From contig JAQGHR010000120.1 of NCBI GenBank assembly GCA_028291545.1, positions 1 through 55,503 of the forward strand: a stretch of DNA of 55,503 nt, in the 5' to 3' direction. The DNA comes from Planctomycetota bacterium. Lineage in GTDB: Bacteria; Planctomycetota; Planctomycetia; Isosphaerales; Isosphaeraceae. Shown here piece after piece: positions 8,001 to 15,683 of the stretch. Position 1 is the stretch's first letter, and each line of letters begins with the position of its first letter. A model generated the notes under the pieces. It did not search any database and was not told the DNA's origin. It saw only the letters and a list, made by a program, of their open reading frames with translations. A program made the position numbers and the translations under genes.

Positions 8001-10163
8001 CTAACCGCCTCGCCTGACTGATGGCGCGACCGCCTTGGCACCGAGCTTCTCGATCCGTTCAAACTCTCTTTGAAGCATGTTCGCCTCGGGAATCCCGGGC
8101 CGATCCCGCATGATCTCTTTGAGTCGAGTCTTCCACGGCGCCACGTGGGCACTCTTCTCCGCGAGTTGCCCGACACGCCGCGTCGATTCTTGTTTCAGCT
8201 CCATCGTCGCGTCGGAGCGAACGATGAGATCCCAGACTTTCACGGCAAGCGTGAAGTCTTTGCGGTTGATGGCGGACGCCAGGAGCGTGAGCCGACCGGT
8301 TTCGATGGCCCGTCGCACCTTGGGAGAGCGTTCCGCCTCCGGTATGGCCAGCAGGGCATCCAGAAGCTGCTCGCGACGATCGCGAGATCGAGGAAGCAGG
8401 TCGATCAGCAGGTCGTCGAGGATCGGCCGCAGGTTTGGCGCAAGCCCCTCACGCCGGAGGGAGACAATCGTGGCTTCTAGCTCAGGTCGATCGGTCGGAG
8501 CCTGGTTCCGCGAAGCCACCAGGATCGTCGTCTTCGCCGCCCACGCGAGTCGGGCACCCTCGCTGACGCCTGGCCCATTGGGTAGCGGCGCATCGGCATA
8601 GGCCGTCCAGTTGTCCGTGAGCTCGTAGCTCGGCCATCGAGGCGCCTTCGCCGCCCGTAGGTCGAGGCGATAGAGAGGGTCGCCCAGGAGCATGAGTCGC
8701 CAGGGGCCACCGAACACGGGATTTTCGTCCATTCCCATACGAACCGCGGCGCCGATTGGGATCTCTTCATTGAGGAGCGATGCGACGAGGGCAGGCGTCC
8801 GGAATGACGTGAGATACGGCTCCGATACGGCCCCGAAGTAGAGAAACGCTCCGCCCGTCATCCAGGCCCCGGCGATGCTCCGCGGGTTCGCTGGATCACC
8901 TGCGGAATTACTGTGAATCATGATCATGATTGTCGGCACCGAGGGGGGGATCTCGGGGACGACTCCGGACTGTCCACCCGCGACACTGAAAGCGAACGGA
9001 GTACCACCGCTGCTATTCATCAGGATCAGCCCGTAGCTGTTCAGCGAGCCCATCACTCGCCGCCACCCGTCGAGATCGGCTTTCGATCCCGAGGCGACCG
9101 TGACGGAAATCCCCTTGGGTATCCTCGTCGCGGCCGCCTTCATTTGATAGTCGCGAAAATCGGGATCAGCCGCGTCGTAACCGTCGAACAAGAGGGCCGA
9201 ACCCGGCTGCAAAAACAGGGAGCACATGGCGCGGTAGACGCTTTCGGTCGCGTCGCCGGTAAGTCGCCCCGTATAGGCCCAACGGCGCAGAGTTTCGCGG
9301 TCGCGACCGACCAGATCATCGAAGGACGACGTCCCCGCCCGCAAGCCCGATCCCGCGCTCTGGTATCGATCCGGATACTCGCCCGCGAGCGTGATGAAGT
9401 CGCATGCGTCCCCCATGATGGCATATTGTGGCGTGACGTCGGCCAGCTTGGCCTCGAGGTCGAGGGTCAGGCGTCGGGCCTCTTGCTCGGTGAGTCGATC
9501 CACTTTCCGGCCCGGCGGCTCCCATTGCACCAGGGGCTGGAACCGCCCGGCGGCCAGGGCCACCGCGCCCGCGAGGCTCGGGCTGGACGAGGACGAAACC
9601 ACGACCCCGGGCGGAGCCTGGTTGATCCAGTTCGGGACCGTGTCCCCACGCAACCCCTTCCGGCTTCTCGTCCTGGACTTGGGGGCTTCGACCCTGCTTA
9701 ATCCGGGATTTTCGGCCTTCTCGGGCGGGCCGATCGCCTCCCGGGCCCAGGCGTTCGCGACCGCGACCGTGGCCACCTCCCAAATCTCTTCAGGGGCAAT
9801 GGCTTTCGGCCGGCCAGGGTAGCGAATCACGCGCGAGGGCCGAAAGGCACGCAGGAACTTGGGAGCCAGGTCGGCGTCGTCGATCAGGATCGGAAACCAG
9901 TTCGACTCATCCCAGGTTGAGATCGCCGCGAAGAACGACGGCAGATCCGGTACGAGAGCCACCTGATCGATCACGCGACGCGTCGGGCCGCGATGCATGT
10001 CCCACTTCACAGACGCCCGCCTCAGTTCGCCAAGCCTCGGATCGTAAAGCGACATCGGCGGCCGATTCTCATCCTGGGCGCCGGCGAACCCGCCGAATAT
10101 CACCACCAGGGCACCGCAAAACGCGGCCGGGGTGGAGAGCGCGAGCCGAAATCGCTTGGTCAT
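8001..10163 (-). CDS. Large secreted protein, possibly caspase-like (C25-type) fold
   Basis: The predicted protein has 720 aa. The ATG at 10163 starts a signal peptide (MTKRFRLALSTPAAFCGALV, cleavage near residue 30, GAQDEN). The longer frame adds 94 non-family residues and is rejected. The central to C-terminal region (about residues 330-560) resembles gingipain-like/TIGR03790 proteins: DDLVGRDRETLRRWAYTGRL, then AGAWMTGGAFLYFGAVSEPYL, and LMLLGDPLYRLD, a combination characteristic of that caspase-like fold. At the places where the catalytic His and Cys are expected I read LILMNSSGG and IMIMIHSNSAGDP, so the active site may be lost or rearranged. The last about 150 residues are helical. It is divergent from rbsD and no operon partner was seen. 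The fold assignment is tentative. Confidence 0.6.
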   Translation of the reverse strand: MTKRFRLALSTPAAFCGALVVIFGGFAGAQDENRPPMSLYDPRLGELRRASVKWDMHRGPTRRVIDQVALVPDLPSFFAAISTWDESNWFPILIDDADLAPKFLRAFRPSRVIRYPGRPKAIAPEEIWEVATVAVANAWAREAIGPPEKAENPGLSRVEAPKSRTRSRKGLRGDTVPNWINQAPPGVVVSSSSSPSLAGAVALAAGRFQPLVQWEPPGRKVDRLTEQEARRLTLDLEAKLADVTPQYAIMGDACDFITLAGEYPDRYQSAGSGLRAGTSSFDDLVGRDRETLRRWAYTGRLTGDATESVYRAMCSLFLQPGSALLFDGYDAADPDFRDYQMKAAATRIPKGISVTVASGSKADLDGWRRVMGSLNSYGLILMNSSGGTPFAFSVAGGQSGVVPEIPPSVPTIMIMIHSNSAGDPANPRSIAGAWMTGGAFLYFGAVSEPYLTSFRTPALVASLLNEEIPIGAAVRMGMDENPVFGGPWRLMLLGDPLYRLDLRAAKAPRWPSYELTDNWTAYADAPLPNGPGVSEGARLAWAAKTTILVASRNQAPTDRPELEATIVSLRREGLAPNLRPILDDLLIDLLPRSRDRREQLLDALLAIPEAERSPKVRRAIETGRLTLLASAINRKDFTLAVKVWDLIVRSDATMELKQESTRRVGQLAEKSAHVAPWKTRLKEIMRDRPGIPEANMLQREFERIEKLGAKAVAPSVRRGG

Positions 10164-10331
10164 TCGTCGATCCTGACTCCCCGGCCGAGGCAAGGGGGAT
10201 GGAGGCTCTTGCTCAGAACCGCTATACTGGTGTTTTCGGGGCGAACCTGATCGACGAGACTGGTCTGGCGTTTTCGCTGGAAGGGTTCGCCGAGTGTCGC
10301 GCCGCGGTTGATCCGCATACGAGGCATTGTC

Positions 10332-10727
10332 ATGAAAAAGGGCGGCATCCTCAACCCGGCGATCTGCTCGCTGCTGGCCGAGCTTGGTCATATGGACGAA
10401 CTTCTGATCGTTGATGCCGGATACCCACTCCCGCCCGACGGCCATGTGATCGACCTGACGCTCACCCCCGGAATTCCCCGGTTTCTGGACGTGCTCCGAG
10501 CGGTCGCGGAAGAGCTGGTCATCGAGTCCGTCACGCTTGCTTCGGAGATGTCCGAATATAGTCCGAAATTATACCAGGAAGTTCTCCGAATTGTCGGCGA
10601 CGTCGACATCGACGAGGTACCGAACCGGGAATTCCGCGAGCAGGGTGATGCGGTGAAAGGAATCATCCGCTCCGCGGAATTCACGCCATACGCAAACGTG
10701 CGAATCCTTTGCGGGTGCGCCTTCTAG
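10332..10727 (+). CDS. rbsD: D-ribose pyranase
   Basis: This 131-aa protein aligns by eye with E. coli RbsD along its length. It has KKGGILNPAICSLLAELGHM at the N-terminus, DELLIVDAGYPLP, a central TPGIPRFLDVL segment, and the C-terminal AVKGIIRSAEFTPYANVRIL. RbsD interconverts the pyranose and furanose forms of D-ribose, supplying the anomer used by ribokinase. The His in LGHMD and Asp in VDAG match the active-site residues. ATG 10332 follows ACGAGGC by about 7 nt; the longer frame to 10308 is unnecessary. A TATACT -10-like hexamer lies at 10223-10228. An aldose 1-epimerase follows 71 nt downstream, so the two probably act together on ribose anomers. No ribose transporter or kinase is nearby. 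Confidence 0.9.
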   Translation: MKKGGILNPAICSLLAELGHMDELLIVDAGYPLPPDGHVIDLTLTPGIPRFLDVLRAVAEELVIESVTLASEMSEYSPKLYQEVLRIVGDVDIDEVPNREFREQGDAVKGIIRSAEFTPYANVRILCGCAF

Positions 10728-10798
10728 TCTCGCCCAGGGCCCGACGGTTACTCCGGCTGACATCGGACCTCTTTTCCACTGCTCGTTGAGGATTCCGC

Positions 10799-11803
10799 AT
10801 GTCGCCCCGCGTCAGTACGTCATGGGCCGGGGAGCGGATCGTCTATCATCTTCATGATGACGCGTCCGGCGCCTCGGCCTCGATACTGCCTTCCTACGGG
10901 TTCAACCTTTTCGACCTTCGCCTTCCCGTCAACGGCGAAGTTCGCGCGGTCGTTGCGTCGGAGCCTGGATTCGCCGAGAATCCATCGCGCCCGGCGCGAA
11001 ACGGATTCCCGATTCTCTTCCCATTCCCCGGTCGTATTCGTGATGCTCGATTCACTTTCGCGGGAATCGCGTACGAACTGGCGCCCAACAAACCACCGCA
11101 CGCAATCCACGGATTTGCCCACGAGGCGAACTGGGACGTGATCGAGCACGGGGTTGAGCATGGCTCGGCGACACTCATTGGCCGATTCCAGATCTCAAGA
11201 AATGCCCCCGAGGCGCTTCACCGGTGGCCAGCGGACGCGATTCTTGAAATAACCTATCGCCTTGCGGGATCGAAGTTGACGCTTGACGCCTCCGTGACGA
11301 ACCCGACGGAGAGGCCATTGCCCTGGGGGTTCGGTCTGCATTCTTACTTCCGATTCCCATTCGATGGCCGCGAGGACCGCTCGACGACCCGACTCGTCGT
11401 CGATGCGTCGGAGTTCTGGGTCCTCTCGGATTCCTTGCCGACGGGCGAACGGCGCCCCGTCGACGGGACACCTCTCGACTATCGGCGCGGCCTGTCGATG
11501 GCGGACCTTTTGGCCGATGACGCCTTGACCGGCCTGTCGTCTGATCCAAACGGGAACGCTCGTCTGATCGATGAGGCCCTGGGTGCGGAGTTGCGGCTGA
11601 CCTACGGTAACACGATTCGAGAGATGGTCATCTTCACACCATCTGGGTCAGCCGGGATCGTGGCCGTCGAGCCCTACACCCAGATGGCTGATGGATTCAG
11701 CCTGCGAGATCGGGGAATCGATGCCGGGATGCGGATCCTGGCCCCGGGAGAGTCCGACGAACTGGAGCTCTCCTTCGAATCCATCCCGATCGAATTGGGA
11801 TGA
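10799..11803 (+). CDS. Aldose 1-epimerase (mutarotase)
   Basis: This 334-aa GalM-superfamily beta-sandwich enzyme interconverts alpha and beta sugar anomers in the cytoplasm. Typical features are FPILFPFPGRIRDARFTFAG, the catalytic-region histidines in HAIHGFAHEANW and FGLHSYFRFPF, and the glutamate in GIVAVEPYTQMADGF, which is the catalytic base in this family. The length is normal. ATG 10799 has GAGG about 6 nt upstream. It is 71 nt downstream of rbsD and probably in the same transcript, suggesting a role in making the sugar anomers used in monosaccharide catabolism. Close relatives include glucose-6-phosphate epimerases, so the exact substrate is not fixed by sequence. Confidence 0.88.
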   Translation: MSPRVSTSWAGERIVYHLHDDASGASASILPSYGFNLFDLRLPVNGEVRAVVASEPGFAENPSRPARNGFPILFPFPGRIRDARFTFAGIAYELAPNKPPHAIHGFAHEANWDVIEHGVEHGSATLIGRFQISRNAPEALHRWPADAILEITYRLAGSKLTLDASVTNPTERPLPWGFGLHSYFRFPFDGREDRSTTRLVVDASEFWVLSDSLPTGERRPVDGTPLDYRRGLSMADLLADDALTGLSSDPNGNARLIDEALGAELRLTYGNTIREMVIFTPSGSAGIVAVEPYTQMADGFSLRDRGIDAGMRILAPGESDELELSFESIPIELG

Positions 11804-11878
11804 AAGATTGGCACCGATCGCCCGGGTTCTCTATGATGAATCGCCGGCCCCGCCTACAGATCGCGACGGAGCAACACG

Positions 11879-12361
11879 TTGTCGTTAAACCCTCCCTCGG
11901 ACCTGCGCGGGCTCAACCTTGATGACCTGCGGCGCGCCGTGGCGATCTATTTGTCGCTGTCGTATCCGTCGTCGGAGCCTTCCGAAGCCGTGCGTCGTCG
12001 CACCGATTGGCCCGACGGCGTGGATCCCGTCACGCTCCTGTCCCGATCTCCCTTTGAGCGGGCGAGCAAGGCCGATTCACCGCCGATTCACGCCCTTCGA
12101 CTCGGGAATGCCCGCTATCCCCACATGAAGCTTCAGATTCAGCCGTGGCCCACCCAGGCGGGCTACATGCTTTCGGTCAATACGCACGATCAGGTTCTGG
12201 GTCTGGACCCGACGGCCGCCGACGCCGAGGCCTTTCGCGTCCTTCAGGCCGAAAATGCTCGAATCAAGGAGGCGATCGAGGTCGCGTGGGACGAGGCGGG
12301 GTTGCCGACGTTTCTACGCTACTTGAGGGACTACCTCAAAGATCATTCCGCCAGCGCCTGA
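11879..12361 (+). CDS. Hypothetical protein downstream of rbsD-mutarotase
   Basis: I do not recognise this 160-aa family. I accept a TTG start at 11879 (M-S-L-N) with GGAG about 7 nt upstream; no ATG is available before residue 82. The sequence is soluble, with an amphipathic helix early (LNLDDLRRAVAIYLSLSYP), an Arg/Asp-rich middle, an ALRLGNARYPHMKLQIQPWP segment suggesting beta structure, and a C-terminal helix (ENARIKEAIEVAWDEAGLP). It has no signal peptide or membrane helix. It lies 75 nt after the mutarotase on the same strand and could be third in that operon. High G/C at third positions and the ordered helices support it as a real gene. Confidence 0.65.
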   Translation: MSLNPPSDLRGLNLDDLRRAVAIYLSLSYPSSEPSEAVRRRTDWPDGVDPVTLLSRSPFERASKADSPPIHALRLGNARYPHMKLQIQPWPTQAGYMLSVNTHDQVLGLDPTAADAEAFRVLQAENARIKEAIEVAWDEAGLPTFLRYLRDYLKDHSASA

Positions 12362-12396
12362 GAGCGATTGATCCCACGACAAGAAGTGGCTAACTC

Positions 12397-13650
12397 TTAT
12401 CGCAGAGCCCAGGAATCGTTTGCCCCAGGCAGGTCTACCACCTTGCCAACCGCCTTCCGGCGCGCAGCCTGCCGGGGCAGCGTGAACCCGAACGTCGAGC
12501 CGCTGTTCGGGCTGCTCATCACATCCACCGAGCCTCCATGCAGCTCGACGAAGGTCTTGACCAGGCAGAGACCCAGTCCGATCCCTTTCTTGCAGAACTG
12601 GTAATCACCCGAGGAATGGTGGAGCGTGTCATAGCCGGTGAAGAACGGCTCGAAAAGGTGGGTACAATCCGCCTGGTTGATCCCGATCCCGCGATCGACG
12701 ACGCGAAATCGGACGTGATCGGTGCCGACCGACTCCGCGATGACGACGATGGTACCGCCGTCAGGCGTGAACTTGATCGCGTTGACGATCAGGTTTGTGA
12801 GTATGTCGCTGATTTTCGCCGGATCGATCTCGGCAGAGCCCAACCCACTCTCAAGACGAAGCTCCGCGGTCTGCCCCCGCGCATCGAGGAAGGGCCGGAT
12901 ATCCGCGACGACCTGCCACGTCAAGGGTTCCAGGTCGGTCACCTGCAAAGAGAGCGGCTCGTCGAACTGGTCCGCGCGAAGCAGCTTGAGCATTCGCTCG
13001 ATGGTGCCCGCCAGCCGTTTGCCCGCACCCTGGACCCGTTCCAGCCATGCCGCCTGGACGCCGACACCGTCAACGCTTGGCATCATCTTCCAGAGGTCCG
13101 TCATCCCCAGGATCACGGCGACCGGGGTGTTCAGCTCATGGCTGGCAACTTCGATGAACGCTTTCTTCAACGTGTTGGATTCTTCGAGCTTCCGGTTCGA
13201 TTTCGTCAGCTCCGCGATCAGGCTTCGCCGCTCGACTAGCAGGTCATGCTGCTCAACGGCCTGCCGGATGGTCGCCTCCATCTCCTCGGGCTCCCACGGC
13301 TTGGTCAGGTAGCGGAAGACATGACCTTCATTGATTGCATCAATCACCGCCTTGATGTCGGCATATCCCGTGAAGAGCAGACGAGTGGCGTCGGGCCGAC
13401 GGTCCTTGACCTGGCGGAGGAAATTCACGCCCGACATGTCGGGCATCCGCTGATCGGTCAGTACGACGGAAGGATTGAGCGACTCGAGCACCAGGAGCGC
13501 ATCGGACGCACTCTCAAACGTCGCGACGTGGTATTCCTTGCGAAACTGATCGTTGAGCGTGCCCAGGACGTGAGGCTCGTCGTCCACGATCACCAGAGTC
13601 GGTCGAGGCCCTTTCATTCGATCGAGACCCTCGACCCGTCTGCTCGTCAT
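12397..13650 (-). CDS. Receiver-histidine kinase hybrid
   Basis: This soluble 417-aa protein has an N-terminal CheY-like receiver domain (about residues 15-130: VIVDDEP, phospho-acceptor Asp in SVVLTDQRMPDMSG, Lys in FRYLTKPW). A HisKA dimerisation helix follows with the H-box ASHELNTPVAVILGM (around 165-180), then a HATPase_c domain (N-box NLIVNAIKFTPDGG, G1 VVDRGIGI, G2 KKGIGLGLCLVKTF). Such REC-HK proteins take phosphate from a partner and pass it on; with no sensor or membrane segment it must respond to an intracellular input. Its first codon overlaps the stop of the upstream REC-ATPase gene (ATGA), so the two are translationally coupled. A later ATG at 13617 is possible. Confidence 0.88.
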   Translation of the reverse strand: MTSRRVEGLDRMKGPRPTLVIVDDEPHVLGTLNDQFRKEYHVATFESASDALLVLESLNPSVVLTDQRMPDMSGVNFLRQVKDRRPDATRLLFTGYADIKAVIDAINEGHVFRYLTKPWEPEEMEATIRQAVEQHDLLVERRSLIAELTKSNRKLEESNTLKKAFIEVASHELNTPVAVILGMTDLWKMMPSVDGVGVQAAWLERVQGAGKRLAGTIERMLKLLRADQFDEPLSLQVTDLEPLTWQVVADIRPFLDARGQTAELRLESGLGSAEIDPAKISDILTNLIVNAIKFTPDGGTIVVIAESVGTDHVRFRVVDRGIGINQADCTHLFEPFFTGYDTLHHSSGDYQFCKKGIGLGLCLVKTFVELHGGSVDVMSSPNSGSTFGFTLPRQAARRKAVGKVVDLPGANDSWALR

Positions 13651-14495
13651 CGCGACGCCACCACGCCAGAAGTATTGAACCGCTTGACGAGCGTCACTTC
13701 GTTTCCTCTAACATTATACCGCAGCTCGTCCAGCATCCCGCGCGAGATCATCATCCCGAATCCGCCTTCCCGCAAACCCAGCTTCTCGCGTACATCCATG
13801 TGAGCGATCGGGTCCTCGGGTCCGGCGGCATGGGGGAGCCGCTTGGGGTCGAACCCCGATCCCTGATCACGGATGACCACCTCAACCCGGTCTTCATAGG
13901 TCCGATAAGTAATGGTCACGATCGCTTCGGCGCGATGACGATTGCCCCACTCGATCGCATTCTGCCCCATTTCCATGATCGATTGACGGAGCTGCGCGAT
14001 CTGTTCGCCGTCCAGCGGAGTCTCTCGGCAGAGGCCCGTGAGGAACTCGTTGACTTCGAGCAGGAGCGAGGATTCACTCGGCAGCTCGACCTGGATCTCG
14101 CCGTGGACTTTCCCACGATCGAGGTCGGCCCTCCACTGAATGGCCGATTTGATCGCTTCGTAGAGATCGGCCGGCGCGAAGGGCTTGGTCACATAGGCGT
14201 TCGCGCCCACGCGGTATCCTCGCTGGCGATGCGGCGGGTTATCCATGGCCGTGACCATCACGATGGGTGCAGCCCGCGTGACCGGATCGCTGCGAAGCCG
14301 TCGACAGACATCGAATCCATTGGTGTCCGGTAACATCAAGTCCAGAAGGATGAGTCCGGGCGGTTGCGTGCGGGCACGCATCAGCCCTTCGCGCCCCGAA
14401 TGGGCCACGACCGTACGGAAGCCGCGCAACGCGATCAAATTCGAGACCAGGATCGCCTGGTCCGGATCGTCCTCGATGATGAGAGCCGTACTCAT
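13647..14495 (-). CDS. Receiver domain fused to RsbW-type ATPase
   Basis: The 282-aa protein has an N-terminal receiver domain (MSTALIIEDDPDQ; phospho-Asp in LILLDLMLPDTNGFD; Lys in AYVTKPFAP). A C-terminal GHKL ATPase of the RsbW/SpoIIAB serine-kinase type follows (N-box EMGQNAIEWGNRHRA, G1 VVIRDQGSGFDP, then GFGMMISRGMLDEL). RsbW-like domains phosphorylate STAS anti-anti-sigma factors or bind sigma factors; here phosphorylation of the receiver would presumably control that activity. ATG 14495 has GGAGCG upstream; the longer frame to 14552 overlaps the GTPase gene. It ends 4 bp inside the REC-kinase gene, forming a two-gene signalling unit. The STAS-FHA-STAS protein at 1.7-3.2 kb is a candidate type of target, but this is speculation. 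Confidence 0.85.
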   Translation of the reverse strand: MSTALIIEDDPDQAILVSNLIALRGFRTVVAHSGREGLMRARTQPPGLILLDLMLPDTNGFDVCRRLRSDPVTRAAPIVMVTAMDNPPHRQRGYRVGANAYVTKPFAPADLYEAIKSAIQWRADLDRGKVHGEIQVELPSESSLLLEVNEFLTGLCRETPLDGEQIAQLRQSIMEMGQNAIEWGNRHRAEAIVTITYRTYEDRVEVVIRDQGSGFDPKRLPHAAGPEDPIAHMDVREKLGLREGGFGMMISRGMLDELRYNVRGNEVTLVKRFNTSGVVASR

Positions 14496-14544
14496 CTCGC
14501 GCTCCCGCCCGCTCGGGCGATGACGACATGCCGCATCGTTTGAC

Positions 14545-15540
14545 TCAAGCATGCAACTCCACCACGTCCGCGTCGTGCAGCTCGTGGTCCCGCTTGACGG
14601 TTTGCCCCTCGAAGACTCCGGTTCCCCAAACCTTCGCGAATTTCAACGACTGTTCCAGATCTCGGTGGACTTCCCTGGCCAGGTCGAGCACGGTGCTTCC
14701 TTCCGGCACCGTGAACGGCCTGGAATAATCGGCCGGCTTGCCCGGGAGCTTGGTGTAAATTCGTATGATACCTAATAGATCGTATGCTGCCGCCTTCGCA
14801 TCGTCCAGCGCTAATTCGTTTTGTGACGATACCGAGATGATCGGAAATCTCGGGCCGAACCATTCGCGCAACATCTCAAGGCGAACCTCGGCCCCGTCCG
14901 AATCGGCCTTGTTGGCGATCATGACCGTCTTGACGTGCTGCACCACCTCATCCTCGACATCGCAGGGGAGTTCTCCCACCAGTTCCGTCCGGCTCTCCGC
15001 CAACCTCTTGATCGCGGACTCGGCCGCATCGATCAGATCGTCATCGGAGAGGTCAACGACGAGCAGCCCGGCATCGGCCGAGCGGACGATGCCGGACACC
15101 CAGGGCTCGAAGAACTCGGCCGAGGCCGGCGGGAGGTCCACGATCTGAAATCGGACGTCCTTCCAGGTCGCCATGCCGGGCTGGGGCGACCGCGTCGTGA
15201 ACGGATACGCGGCAATCTCGGGCTTCGCATTGGTGAGGGCGGCCAGGAAGCTACTCTTGCCCGAGTTCGGTGGCCCGACCAGGACGACTTGACCGGCCCC
15301 ATCACGCGGCACTCGATAACTCACGCCCGCCTTCTTGCCGGAGCCCGTCTTGCCCGCCTCGATCTCGTCTCGGGCGCGGCTGATCTTCTGTTTCAAGTCC
15401 GATTGGAGCTTTTCGGTCCCCTTGTGCTTCGGCAGCAAGACGAACATCTCGCGCAGACGCTCGAGCCGCTCCGCAGATGAGCCGGACTTCCGGTAAGCGT
15501 CCTCTGCCTTGAGATATTGCGGCGGTAGATTGGCCGGCAT
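14545..15540 (-). CDS. DRG/Obg-like GTPase with TGS domain
   Basis: This 331-aa protein is a TRAFAC-class GTPase of the DRG type. An N-terminal helical region (LPPQYLKAEDAYRKSG...KISRARDEIEAGK) precedes the G domain: G1 VLVGPPNSGKSSFLAALT, G2 around YPFTTRSPQPGM, G3 QIVDLPP, G4 MIANKAD. A C-terminal TGS domain (IIRIYTKLPGKPADYSRPF through HELHDADVVELHA) follows. Family members associate with ribosomes or RNA in translation control. The G3 motif has D-L-P-P where D-x-x-G is usual, so GTP hydrolysis may be atypical. I start at ATG 15540, which begins a family-like sequence. It ends 49 nt before the REC-ATPase gene and may be co-transcribed with it. Confidence 0.85.
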   Translation of the reverse strand: MPANLPPQYLKAEDAYRKSGSSAERLERLREMFVLLPKHKGTEKLQSDLKQKISRARDEIEAGKTGSGKKAGVSYRVPRDGAGQVVLVGPPNSGKSSFLAALTNAKPEIAAYPFTTRSPQPGMATWKDVRFQIVDLPPASAEFFEPWVSGIVRSADAGLLVVDLSDDDLIDAAESAIKRLAESRTELVGELPCDVEDEVVQHVKTVMIANKADSDGAEVRLEMLREWFGPRFPIISVSSQNELALDDAKAAAYDLLGIIRIYTKLPGKPADYSRPFTVPEGSTVLDLAREVHRDLEQSLKFAKVWGTGVFEGQTVKRDHELHDADVVELHA

Positions 15541-15683
15541 TGCGTCGGGGTCTCCGGACCGATTTGGGATCGGGCTCGGAGGGCAAACTAGCCACTCCGC
15601 GGGCACAACGCAAGCCCGTCGAGAGTCTTTACATACTATGTGATCAGATGCGAGTCAGCTAGACGACACGCATTGCTCGCGGA

